Positions 1 to 7,772 of a stretch of 64,000 nt of DNA are shown one piece after another (the first letter of the stretch is position 1; each line of letters opens with the position of its first letter). This DNA is from Microbacterium kyungheense (GTDB lineage Bacteria > Actinomycetota > Actinomycetes > Actinomycetales > Microbacteriaceae): contig NZ_VFPE01000001.1 of NCBI RefSeq assembly GCF_006783905.1, positions 868,001 through 932,000 of the forward strand. The letters are read 5' to 3'. Below the pieces are notes generated by a model. It worked only from the letters and a program-made list of their open reading frames with translations, made no database searches and was not told the DNA's origin. Position numbers and translations under genes: made by a program.

Positions 1-161
1 GTGCCGCAGGCAGCCGCGCCGAGCTGATCGGTCCGCCTGCGGAGCATGACGAGCTGTTCGGAGTCCGCGGCATGTACCCCGCGCTGCGTCGCCCGGCCGC
101 CGAGGCCGGCCACGCGCAGGGGCTCGCCTTGGCGCCGACGCTCGCCGACTTCTGGCGCTGA
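1..161 (+). CDS. 3' end of an unidentified protein (partial)
   Basis: An open frame enters from the left edge and stops with TGA at 159-161, giving about 52 residues that end in LADFWR. About 90% of its codons end in G or C, as in the genes around it, and the next gene is convergent, so I read it as the C-terminus of a real gene. The tail contains the segments ELFGVRGMYP and GLALAPTLADFWR, which I cannot assign to a family. The 125 bases between its stop and the end of the phospho-sugar mutase gene hold no gene that I can see. Confidence 0.55.
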   Translation, partial: AAGSRAELIGPPAEHDELFGVRGMYPALRRPAAEAGHAQGLALAPTLADFWR

Positions 162-286
162 CACCGAAGACGACGGGGTCCCCACGCCCTCTTCACGCAT
201 CGCTTCGCGCTGCGCGGAGCCTCGGGGCGCGGGGGCCGCGTCGCGGTCGCGGCATCCCCGTCGTCGTCAGATCATCCGACCCGTGC

Positions 287-2362
287 TCAGCCGCCGTACT
301 CGGCGAGCAGCGCGCGGGCGCCGTCGGCGAGCGCAGCGATGCGGGCTGCGGCGTCGCCGCGGTCCTCGCCGCGGACGTCGAGGTACAGCTTGAGCTTGGG
401 CTCGGTGCCGCTCGGCCGCACGATCACCCGCGACCCGTCGGCGAGCCACAGGCGCAGCACGTCGCCGGGGGGCAGGTCCTCGTAGCCGTCCGTGAGGTCG
501 TCGACGCGATCGACCGCGACGCCGGCGATGGACTCGGGATGCCGCTCCCGCAGCGCGGCCATGATCCGGCCGATCTGCGACACGTCGTCGACGCGGACCG
601 ACACCTGGTCGCTCGCGAAGGCTCCGAACAGCTCGTCGAACTCGGCGAGCAGGTCGGCGAGCGTCGCGCCGCGGCCGCGCGCCTCGGACACCATGCCGAG
701 GATCGCGACGGCCGCCGAGATGCCGTCCTTGTCGCGCACCGTGCCGGGGTTCACCAGGTAGCCGAGCGCCTCTTCGAACCCGAACGCGATGCCGGGTGCG
801 CGCGAGATCCACTTGAAGCCCGTGAGCGTCGCGTGGAAGGCGAGGCCGTAGTGCTCGGCGACGGTCTGCAGGCCGGGCGACGACACCAGCGAGCATGCCA
901 GCGAGGCGCCCGACGTATCGCCGGTCTCGGCGACGAGCCGCGCGGCGCGCCAGCCGAGCAGCAGCCCGATCTCGTTGCCGGTAAGCCGACGCCACCCGCC
1001 GTCGGCGGCTTCGTCGGGGATCGCGACCGCGAGGCGGTCGGCGTCCGGGTCGTTCGCGATGACGAGCTCGGCGCCCGTCTCGCGCGCGGTCTCGAACGAC
1101 AGGTCCATCGCGCCGGGCTCTTCGGGGTTCGGGAAGGCGACCGTGGGGAACGAGCCGTCGGGCTCGAGCTGCGCCGTCACCGGCACCGGCTCGGGGTAGC
1201 CCGCGGTCTCGAGGATGCGCGACAGGGTCTGCCAGCCGACGCCGTGCATCGCGGTGTACACCCACGTGAGCCCGGCGGCGCCCTCGGGCGCCGGGGCCAC
1301 GGCAGCCGTGGCGGCGATGTACGCGTCCACGACGTCGTCGGTGGCGGTCTCGAAGCCGAGCGACCGCGGGATCGTGCCGATGTCGCCCTCCGCGGCCACA
1401 CGGTCGATGTGTGCGGCGATGTCGCCGTCTGCCGGCGGAACGATCTGCGAGCCCTCGTCGGCGCCGCCGAGATACACCTTGTAGCCGTTGTCGTCCGGGG
1501 GATTGTGGCTTGCGGTCACCATGACGCCCGCCGCCGCGCCGAAGTGCCGCACGGCGAAGGCGAGCACGGGGGTCGGCAGCAGCCGGGGCAGCAGGATCGC
1601 GCGCAGTCCCGCGCCGGCGAAGATCTCGGCCGAGTCCCGCGCGAACACGTCCGAGTTGCGGCGTCCGTCGTAGCCGATCACCACGATCGGCGCGTCGTCG
1701 AGGATGCCGGGCACCTCGGCTCCCTCGGCCGCCAGGGCGTCTTCGGACGGCGCTTCGGTGAGCTCCGGCGCAGTCGGCTCCGGGGCGGCTGAGGCGGCGT
1801 CCACAGAGGACGCCTCGTCGGGCGTCGCGGGCTCTTCCCCGCCGGCTTCGGGAGCCGCCTCGGCAGCGGAACCGTCCTCGGCGCTGTCGTCCGGCTGCTC
1901 ATCGGCAGCCGCGGCCTGATCGGGTGCCACGATCTCGTCCGGCCCGCTCTCGGCGTCGTCCGCCAGTGCCGCCGGCGCTGCGGTGCCGATCGGCTCCAGC
2001 CCCGCCTGCTCGCGCACGTAGGCGGCCAGGCCCGCGGCGGCCTGCGCGACCAGTACGCGGTTCATGCGGTTCGTGCCGGCGCCCAGCGCGCCCCGCAGCC
2101 CTGCGGTGCCGAACGCGAGCCGGGTCCCGAAGCGATCCTCGAGGTCGCTGAGGGCGTCCGCGTCGCCGACCTCGGCGGCGTCGATGACCGCGCGAAGCTC
2201 GGAGCGCGTCTGGCCGTCCGGATCCTGCGCCAGCCACGCGTGTGCGCGCGCGAGCACGGAGTCCTCGCCGCCGCCCAGGCCTGCGGCTGGGCCCACGCGG
2301 CCGGAGGCTCCGCCCGACGCGTCAGCGGCGGGTGGAGGGGACGTGGGGACCTGCTCGCTCAC
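287..2362 (-). CDS. Phospho-sugar mutase (phosphoglucomutase/phosphomannomutase family) with acidic insertion
   Basis: This 691-residue protein is an alpha-D-phosphohexomutase that would interconvert hexose-1- and hexose-6-phosphates in the cytosol, feeding sugar-nucleotide synthesis. Seen: the phosphoserine loop TASHNPPD (Ser about 285), the metal loop NDPDADRLA, the sugar loop GFEEALG and the phosphate-binding loop RPSGTEPKLK, in family order. The family is usually about 550-570 residues. The excess is an Ala/Glu/Asp/Pro-rich stretch at about residues 122-222, inserted just before the conserved VVIGYDGRRNS strand. The start overlaps the punA stop by 4 bases (ATGA), so the pair is probably translated together and salvages ribose-1-phosphate from nucleosides. 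Whether glucose, mannose or pentose phosphates are preferred cannot be told from sequence. Confidence 0.93.
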   Translation of the reverse strand: MSEQVPTSPPPAADASGGASGRVGPAAGLGGGEDSVLARAHAWLAQDPDGQTRSELRAVIDAAEVGDADALSDLEDRFGTRLAFGTAGLRGALGAGTNRMNRVLVAQAAAGLAAYVREQAGLEPIGTAAPAALADDAESGPDEIVAPDQAAAADEQPDDSAEDGSAAEAAPEAGGEEPATPDEASSVDAASAAPEPTAPELTEAPSEDALAAEGAEVPGILDDAPIVVIGYDGRRNSDVFARDSAEIFAGAGLRAILLPRLLPTPVLAFAVRHFGAAAGVMVTASHNPPDDNGYKVYLGGADEGSQIVPPADGDIAAHIDRVAAEGDIGTIPRSLGFETATDDVVDAYIAATAAVAPAPEGAAGLTWVYTAMHGVGWQTLSRILETAGYPEPVPVTAQLEPDGSFPTVAFPNPEEPGAMDLSFETARETGAELVIANDPDADRLAVAIPDEAADGGWRRLTGNEIGLLLGWRAARLVAETGDTSGASLACSLVSSPGLQTVAEHYGLAFHATLTGFKWISRAPGIAFGFEEALGYLVNPGTVRDKDGISAAVAILGMVSEARGRGATLADLLAEFDELFGAFASDQVSVRVDDVSQIGRIMAALRERHPESIAGVAVDRVDDLTDGYEDLPPGDVLRLWLADGSRVIVRPSGTEPKLKLYLDVRGEDRGDAAARIAALADGARALLAEYGG
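1697..1999 (-). other. Acidic low-complexity insertion inside the phospho-sugar mutase
   Basis: This in-frame stretch of about 100 codons is almost entirely Ala, Glu, Asp, Pro, Ser and Gly. It lies between the first helical part of domain 1 and the conserved VVIGYDGRRN strand. It carries no known motif and is likely a disordered surface loop. The reading frame is intact on both sides, so it is not a frameshift artefact. Confidence 0.7.
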
Positions 2363-3192
2363 ATCGCGCCGATCACGTGGGCCAGCAGCGAGGAGATGAC
2401 CGGCTCGGCCTCGCGGCCGGCGTCGATGACCTCCTGGTGGCTGAGCGGGGTGGTCTGGATGCCGGCGGCCATGTTCGTGATGAGCGAGAAGCCGAGGATC
2501 TCCATCCCGGCCTGGCGGGCGGCGATCGCCTCGAGCGCCGTCGACATGCCGACGATGTGGCCGCCGATGGTCTTGGCCATCTGCACTTCGGCGGGCGTCT
2601 CGTACTGCGGTCCGCGGAACTGGCAGTAGACGCCCTCATCGAGACTCGGGTCGATCGAGCGGGCGAGATCGCGCAGGCGCAGCGAGTACAGGTCCGTGAG
2701 GTCGATGAAGGTCGCGCCCTCGAGCGGCGAATCGCCGGTCAGGTTGATGTGGTCGCTGATGAGCACAGGACGACCGGGGGTCCAGGTGTGCTTGATGCCC
2801 CCGGCGCCGTTCGTGAGGACCATCGTGCGGGCCCCCGTCGCCGCGGCGGTGCGCACGCTGTGCACGACCCTGCGCACCCCGTAGCCCTCGTAGTAGTGCG
2901 TGCGTGCGCCGATCACGAGCACGCGGCGACCCTTGGGCGTGACCACACTGCGGAGGGTGCCGACGTGACCGGCGAGGGCCGGTGCGCTGAAGCCCGTCAC
3001 CTGCGTGGCGGGGAACGTCGCGGTCGTCTCGCCGAGCAGCTCGGCCGCCTTGCCCCAGCCGCTGCCGAGGGTGAGCGCGATGTCGTGACGTTCGACGCCG
3101 GTGATGCGGGCGATGTCCTCCGCGGCGGCGGCGGCGACCGCGAACGGGTCGGCAGCGGGGTCGTCGAGAGGGTTGCCGTTGGTGTCTGACAT
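2359..3192 (-). CDS. punA: Purine-nucleoside phosphorylase
   Basis: This 277-residue enzyme of the trimeric PNP class would cleave purine nucleosides with phosphate to base plus ribose-1-phosphate. Seen: the phosphate-binding region LTLGSGWGKAAEL near residue 40, the segment LTNGAGGI, and the active-site region GPQYETPAE followed by VGMSTALEAIAAR. Length and order fit the family. A TAAAGT box at 3199-3204 sits 6 bases upstream of the ATG on the minus strand and there is no Shine-Dalgarno sequence, which suggests a leaderless transcript that also covers the mutase. It is divergent from the flavoprotein gene at 3306. Confidence 0.93.
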   Translation of the reverse strand: MSDTNGNPLDDPAADPFAVAAAAAEDIARITGVERHDIALTLGSGWGKAAELLGETTATFPATQVTGFSAPALAGHVGTLRSVVTPKGRRVLVIGARTHYYEGYGVRRVVHSVRTAAATGARTMVLTNGAGGIKHTWTPGRPVLISDHINLTGDSPLEGATFIDLTDLYSLRLRDLARSIDPSLDEGVYCQFRGPQYETPAEVQMAKTIGGHIVGMSTALEAIAARQAGMEILGFSLITNMAAGIQTTPLSHQEVIDAGREAEPVISSLLAHVIGAM

Positions 3193-3198
3193 GGGACC

Positions 3199-3204
3199 AC
3201 TTTA
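3199..3204 (-). promoter_or_regulatory. -10 box for leaderless punA
   Basis: TAAAGT on the minus strand is separated by 6 bases from the punA ATG, so transcription should start at or next to the start codon. This is one of about 20 such placements in the window. Confidence 0.55.
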
Positions 3205-3305
3205 GGAAGCGCGGGCCGCGAGAGCCAGAACGGACGTGACCCGCGCGCGCCGGGAGTGTCGCGGCATGTCGTACCGGACACGCTCAGCAGGGGAGAATGG
3301 AAGTC

Positions 3306-4754
3306 ATGTCGATCAGCTTCGAGACCACCCAGAGCGTCGCCATCCTGGGCGGCGGCCCCGGAGGCTACGAAGCGGCGCTCGCCGCCGCCCAGCTCGGAGC
3401 GGAGGTGACCGTCGTCGAACGGGCGGGCATCGGCGGCTCGGCCGTCATCACCGACGTCGTCCCCTCGAAGTCCCTCATCGCCACCGCCGACGCGGCCGTG
3501 GCGATCGCCGGAGCCGGCGATCTGGGCGTGCAGCTGTTCGCCAAGGGCAAAGAGGGCAAGCCCCTCAAGCCCGAGATCGCGATCAACCTCGCCGCCGTCA
3601 ACAAGCGCCTGCTGACTCTCGCGCGGCAGCAATCCGACGACATGCGCGCCTCGCTCGTCGAGGCGGGCGTCCGGATCGTCTCGGGCCACGGCCGCCTCGA
3701 GGGCGACAACGCCGTGGTCGTCTCGACCGGCCCCGGCGGTACCGACTTCGACCGTATCGAGGCCGACACCCTCGTCGTGTCGACCGGCTCCTCGCCGCGA
3801 GAGCTCGCCAGCGCCAAGCCCGACGGCGAGCGGATCCTCACCTGGACGCAGCTGTACAACATGTCGGCGCTGCCAGAGCACCTCATCGTCGTCGGCTCGG
3901 GCGTCACCGGCGCCGAGTTCGCCGGCGCCTACATGAACCTCGGCGCGAAGGTGACGCTCGTCTCCAGCCGCGACCAGGTGCTCCCCGGCGAGGACAAGGA
4001 TGCCGCGGCCGTCCTGGAGCGCGTGTTCAAGCGCGGCGGCATGAAGCTCCTGTCCAAGTCACGCGCCGACAAGGTCGAGAACACCGGCGACGGCGTCGTC
4101 GTGACGCTGTCGGACGGCCGGACCGTCGAGGGCAGCCACTGCCTCATGGCCGTCGGCTCGATCCCCAACACGCGCGGCATCGGGCTCGAAGAGGCGGGTG
4201 TGCAGATGACCGAGTCGGGGCACATCCAGGTCAACCGCGTCGCCCGCACGTCGGTGCCGAACATCTACGCCGCCGGCGACTGCACGACGTTCGTGCCGCT
4301 GGCCTCCGTCGCCTCGATGCAGGGCCGCACGGCCGTCTTCCACGCGCTCGGCGACGTCGTGATCCCGCTGGAGCGCCGCCGCATCACCTCGAACATCTTC
4401 ACCGCCCCCGAGATCGCGACCGTGGGGTGGCAGGAGAAAGAGATCGAGGACGGCCACATCAACGGCGTCGTCCACAAGCTGCCCCTGGCCGCCAACCCGC
4501 GCGCGAAGATGATGGGCATCAAGGACGGTTTCGTCAAGCTCATCGCCCGCGAGGGAAGCGGAACCGTCATCGGCGGCGTGATCGTCGGCCCGCGCGCCTC
4601 CGAGCTCATCTACCCGATCGCGATCGCCGTGGAGCGGCGCCTGACGGTCGACCAGGTCTCGCGCGTCTTCGCGGTGTACCCGTCGCTGTCGGGCAGCATC
4701 ACCGACGCGGCCCGCGCGATGCACGTCGTCGACCACAACGTCTACGGCGGCTGA
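3306..4754 (+). CDS. lpdA: LpdA-type NAD(P)H:quinone oxidoreductase (flavoprotein disulfide reductase family without redox cysteines)
   Basis: This 482-residue FAD-dependent pyridine-nucleotide oxidoreductase has the FAD motif GGGPGGYEAA at residues 15-24, the NAD(P) motif VVGSGVTGAEFA and the second FAD motif IYAAGDCTTF. The site that holds the CxxxxC redox pair in lipoamide dehydrogenase reads GGSAVITDVVPSK, with no cysteine. The C-terminal His-Glu dyad region reads VYPSLSGSITDAA. It therefore cannot be a lipoamide dehydrogenase. Mycobacterial LpdA (Rv3303c) is a known relative acting on quinones; that role is inferred here. I chose the ATG at 3306 over the in-frame ATG at 3297 because GGGAG lies 10 bases upstream of it, and only 1 base upstream of the other. 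Confidence 0.85.
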   Translation: MSISFETTQSVAILGGGPGGYEAALAAAQLGAEVTVVERAGIGGSAVITDVVPSKSLIATADAAVAIAGAGDLGVQLFAKGKEGKPLKPEIAINLAAVNKRLLTLARQQSDDMRASLVEAGVRIVSGHGRLEGDNAVVVSTGPGGTDFDRIEADTLVVSTGSSPRELASAKPDGERILTWTQLYNMSALPEHLIVVGSGVTGAEFAGAYMNLGAKVTLVSSRDQVLPGEDKDAAAVLERVFKRGGMKLLSKSRADKVENTGDGVVVTLSDGRTVEGSHCLMAVGSIPNTRGIGLEEAGVQMTESGHIQVNRVARTSVPNIYAAGDCTTFVPLASVASMQGRTAVFHALGDVVIPLERRRITSNIFTAPEIATVGWQEKEIEDGHINGVVHKLPLAANPRAKMMGIKDGFVKLIAREGSGTVIGGVIVGPRASELIYPIAIAVERRLTVDQVSRVFAVYPSLSGSITDAARAMHVVDHNVYGG

Positions 4755-4770
4755 CCCCACAGCCGTCCGG

Positions 4771-4873
4771 ATCATGTGCTCTCGCCGAGAGCACATGATC
4801 TGCGCGCGCGTGACATGTGCTCTCGGCGAGAGCACATGATGCGAGTGGATGCCGGGCGCCCGGCATCCACTCG
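4771..4873. repeat. Three consecutive perfect palindromes between convergent genes
   Basis: Palindrome 1 (4771-4799) has two 14-base arms, ATCATGTGCTCTCG and its complement, around one base. Palindrome 2 (4814-4838) has the same 12-base inner arm, CATGTGCTCTCG, with the opposite central base. Palindrome 3 (4842-4873) is an uninterrupted 32-base palindrome whose arms contain GGATGCCGGGC. They fill most of the gap between the convergent genes ending at 4754 and 4882. A bidirectional transcription-terminating or RNA-stabilising role is likely, but no T-tract follows. Confidence 0.75.
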
Positions 4874-4881
4874 ATCCCCGT

Positions 4882-5184
4882 TCAGTCCAGGCCGGTGCTG
4901 GCGCCCCAGAGCTCGGAGGCGCGGACCGCCGCGGCGTCGACCAGTGCGCGCAGCTCGGGTCGGTCGGGCATCGGGAACGACACGTAGGCGCCGCGACCGC
5001 CGGCGATCGGGCGTCCGTAGGCCTTGACCGCGAGCGAGTGGTCGGGCAGCAGTCGCACCGTGAGCGTCTGCAGCTCGAACTCCTCGCCACGGCGCACGTC
5101 GGTCCACCGCAGGTCCGGCGGTATCACCACGTTGATCGCGAGGGCCGACACCTCGGGCGCGGCGGGGTCAGGAGTGGCGGGCAT
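4882..5184 (-). CDS. Conserved hypothetical protein, 100 aa
   Basis: This is a small soluble protein with no signal peptide or membrane segment. It reads like one beta-rich domain (VVIPPDLRWTDVRRGEE, then LTVRLLPDHSLAVKAYG) ending in a helix rich in Ala and Leu. I do not recognise a family. A CAGGAT box lies 6 bases upstream of the ATG on the minus strand, consistent with a leaderless start. It ends 8 bases after the third palindrome. It could be co-oriented with the acyl-CoA carboxylase gene by chance only. Confidence 0.65.
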   Translation of the reverse strand: MPATPDPAAPEVSALAINVVIPPDLRWTDVRRGEEFELQTLTVRLLPDHSLAVKAYGRPIAGGRGAYVSFPMPDRPELRALVDAAAVRASELWGASTGLD

Positions 5185-5206
5185 GCCGCCATCCTGCCAG
5201 CGGACG

Positions 5207-6973
5207 TCAGGAGATGGTGAGGAGCTGGTGACCGGCCGACACGGTGGTCCCGGGGTCGGCGTTGATCGCGCCGATCACGCCGTCCTTGTGGGCCTGGATG
5301 GGCTGTTCCATCTTCATGGCCTCGAGCACCACCACCAGGTCGCCCTTGACGACCTGCTGGCCCTCTTCGACGGCGACCTTCACGATCGTCGCCTGCATGG
5401 GCGACTTGACGGCGTCGCCCGAGGCGCCGGCGACGACCGACGAGGCGTGCGAGCGGCGCGACGGCGGCACGGCGGCGGGGCGTCCCGACAGGCCCGGAGC
5501 GGGGGCGACGCGGTCGGGCAGGCTGACTTCGAGACGCTTGCCGGCGACCTCGACGACGACGGTGTGGCGCGCCTCGGCCGGCTTGGGCGCTTCGAGCTCG
5601 CCGTCCCAGGGCGCGATGTCGTTCACGAACTCGGTCTCGATCCAGCGCGTGTACACGCCGAACACGCCGTCCTCAGCAGTGAACGCGGCGTCGCGGACGA
5701 CCTTGCGGTGGAACGGGAGCACGGTGGGAAGGCCGGCGACCTCGAACTCGTCGAGCGCGCGGCGCGAGCGCTCGAGCGCCTCGGCGCGGTCACGGCCGGT
5801 CACGATGATCTTCGCGAGCAGCGAGTCGAAGGCACCGCTCACGCTGTCGCCGGCGGTCACGCCGGAGTCGAGGCGGATGCCGGGTCCGCCGAAGGTCTTG
5901 AAGACGTGGATCGGGCCGGGCTGGGGGAGGAACCCGCGACCCGGGTCCTCGCCGTTGATGCGGAACTCGATCGAGTGGCCGTCGGGCTGGGGATCGTCGT
6001 AGCCGAGCTCCTCGCCCTCCGCGATGCGGAACTGCTCGCGCACGAGGTCGATGCCGGTGACCTCCTCCGAGACCGGGTGCTCGACCTGCAGACGGGTGTT
6101 GACCTCGAGGAACGAGATCGTTCCGTCGGCGCCGATGAGGAACTCGCACGTCCCCGCGCCGACGTAGCCGACCTCCTTGAGGATGGCCTTGGACGCCGAG
6201 TAGAGGATCTCGTTCTGGGCCTCCGTCAGGAACGGCGCCGGCGCCTCCTCGACGAGCTTCTGGTGGCGGCGCTGCAGCGAGCAGTCGCGCGTCGAGACGA
6301 CAACGACGTTGCCCGCGGCATCCGCGAGGCACTGCGTCTCGACGTGGCGCGGCTTGTCGAGGTACTTCTCGACGAAGCACTCGCCCCGGCCGAAGGCAGT
6401 GATCGCCTCGCGCGTGGCCGACTCGAAGAGCTCGGGCACCTCGTCGATCGTGCGGGCGACCTTGAGGCCGCGTCCGCCGCCGCCGTAGGCGGCCTTGATC
6501 GCGATCGGCAGGCCGACGGTCTCGGCGAAGGCCACGACCTCCTCGGCACCGGCGACGGGACCGGGGGTGCCGGGGGCCAGCGGGGCGCCCACCTTCTCGG
6601 CGACCGCGCGGGCGGTCACCTTGTCGCCGAGAGCCTCGATCGCCTCGGGCGACGGCCCGATCCAGACGAGACCCGCCGCGATCACGGCGCGCGCGAAGTC
6701 GGCGTTCTCAGCGAGGAAGCCATAGCCGGGGTGCACCGCGTCGGCGCCCGAGCGGCGGGCGACCGACAGGATCTTGTCGATCGACAGGTATGTGCCGGCG
6801 CTAGTCGCACCGTCGAGCGCGTAGGCCTCATCGGCGAGACGCACGTGCAGCGCGTCGCGGTCCTGGTCGGCGTAGACGGCGACCGACGCCTTCCCGGCGT
6901 CACGAGCGGCGCGGATGACGCGAACGGCGATCTCGCCGCGGTTGGCAACGAGAACCTTGGCGATCTGAGGCAT
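5207..6973 (-). CDS. Acyl-CoA carboxylase alpha subunit: biotin carboxylase plus biotin carboxyl carrier domain
   Basis: This 588-residue AccA3/BccA-type subunit carboxylates its own biotin with bicarbonate and ATP, for acetyl- or propionyl-CoA carboxylation. Seen: the biotin carboxylase N-domain start [18 protein letters not shown], the ATP-grasp glycine loop [11 protein letters not shown], the active-site segment [15 protein letters not shown], and a C-terminal biotinyl domain with the AMKM motif (Lys about 554). The ATG at 6973 was chosen because homology starts there and TAGGCT (6981-6986) ends 7 bases upstream, giving a leaderless start. The matching beta and epsilon subunits are at 12507-14332 and the biotin ligase is at 14455. 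Confidence 0.95.
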   Translation of the reverse strand: MPQIAKVLVANRGEIAVRVIRAARDAGKASVAVYADQDRDALHVRLADEAYALDGATSAGTYLSIDKILSVARRSGADAVHPGYGFLAENADFARAVIAAGLVWIGPSPEAIEALGDKVTARAVAEKVGAPLAPGTPGPVAGAEEVVAFAETVGLPIAIKAAYGGGGRGLKVARTIDEVPELFESATREAITAFGRGECFVEKYLDKPRHVETQCLADAAGNVVVVSTRDCSLQRRHQKLVEEAPAPFLTEAQNEILYSASKAILKEVGYVGAGTCEFLIGADGTISFLEVNTRLQVEHPVSEEVTGIDLVREQFRIAEGEELGYDDPQPDGHSIEFRINGEDPGRGFLPQPGPIHVFKTFGGPGIRLDSGVTAGDSVSGAFDSLLAKIIVTGRDRAEALERSRRALDEFEVAGLPTVLPFHRKVVRDAAFTAEDGVFGVYTRWIETEFVNDIAPWDGELEAPKPAEARHTVVVEVAGKRLEVSLPDRVAPAPGLSGRPAAVPPSRRSHASSVVAGASGDAVKSPMQATIVKVAVEEGQQVVKGDLVVVLEAMKMEQPIQAHKDGVIGAINADPGTTVSAGHQLLTIS

Positions 6974-7051
6974 GGATGCCAGCCTACCGACGCACTTCCT
7001 CGGTCTTTTGAGCGCTTCGTACAAGAACCGAAGAGAAACGTGGGATTCCTA

Positions 7052-7729
7052 CTACAAAGCCGGCGTGCCCTCCAGGGACGGGTCGACGGTGTTCCACAGG
7101 GCCGTCCACTCCACCCCGAGCTCGCGCACGAGCAGGCGCAGCGTCGACACCGACATGCCGACGACGGTCGACGGGTCGCCGTCGACCCGCGAGATGAACG
7201 CCCCGCCGAGGCTGTCGACGGTGAAGGCGCCGGCCACGTGCAGCGGCTCGCCGGATGCCACGTACGCCTCGATCTCGGCATCCGTCACGTCCTCCACGAA
7301 CGAGACGGATGCCGCGGCCGTCGCGTGGACCTCGCGGGCGGGTTGTCCGGGCTGGACGCGCACGACGGCGTGGCCGGAGTGCAGCACGCCGGTGCGCCCG
7401 CGCATCGCGCGCCAGCGGGCGGTGGCGTTCTCGGGCGTGTACGGCTTGCCCAGGACCTCGCCGTCCAGCTCGAACATCGAGTCGCCGCCGATGACGATGC
7501 CGTCGAAGTCAGGGATGTCGTCGTGGAGCCGCGCGGCCACGTCCGCGGCCTTGCGCCGTGCCAGCAGCAGCACGTGCTCGTCGGGCGCCAGGGTGCGCTC
7601 CTCAGCGGCCTCGACCGCGGCGATCACCGCCTCTTCGTCGACGTCGGGAGCCAGGGTGAGAGGGCGGATGCCGAACTGTCGCAGCAGCATGAGCCGGGCG
7701 GGCGAGGTCGAGGCGAGGCAGACGCGCAT
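7052..7729 (-). CDS. maf: Maf-family nucleoside triphosphate pyrophosphatase
   Basis: This 225-residue house-cleaning nucleotide pyrophosphatase would hydrolyse non-canonical or surplus NTPs to NMP and pyrophosphate in the cytosol. Seen: the N-terminal LASTSPARLMLLRQ signature, ARRKA, the catalytic region IVIGGDSMFELDGEVLGKP, and the distal segment GAFTVDSLGGAFISRVDGD followed by STVVGM. The ATG at 7729 fits both the family N-terminus and a TACGGT box (7736-7741) placed 6 bases upstream. The frame stays open far upstream, but that part overlaps the divergent methyltransferase gene. Maf is frequently next to carboxylase genes in actinobacteria. Confidence 0.93.
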   Translation of the reverse strand: MRVCLASTSPARLMLLRQFGIRPLTLAPDVDEEAVIAAVEAAEERTLAPDEHVLLLARRKAADVAARLHDDIPDFDGIVIGGDSMFELDGEVLGKPYTPENATARWRAMRGRTGVLHSGHAVVRVQPGQPAREVHATAAASVSFVEDVTDAEIEAYVASGEPLHVAGAFTVDSLGGAFISRVDGDPSTVVGMSVSTLRLLVRELGVEWTALWNTVDPSLEGTPAL

Positions 7730-7735
7730 GCCCCC

Positions 7736-7766
7736 ACCGTACGCGGCACGGCGCGCGGCGTAGGCT
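7736..7766. promoter_or_regulatory. Back-to-back -10 boxes for maf and the RNA methyltransferase
   Basis: On the minus strand TACGGT (7736-7741) ends 6 bases before the maf ATG. On the plus strand TAGGCT (7761-7766) ends 6 bases before the GTG at 7773. Both genes therefore appear to start leaderless from a 43-base divergent gap. Confidence 0.6.
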
Positions 7767-7772
7767 CGACGG

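Noticed and set aside
3297..3305. Earlier in-frame ATG for the LpdA-like gene
   Set aside because: GGGAG would be only one base upstream; the ATG at 3306 has proper spacing.
3306..4754. Annotation as dihydrolipoamide dehydrogenase
   Set aside because: Both redox cysteines and the C-terminal His-Glu dyad are missing.
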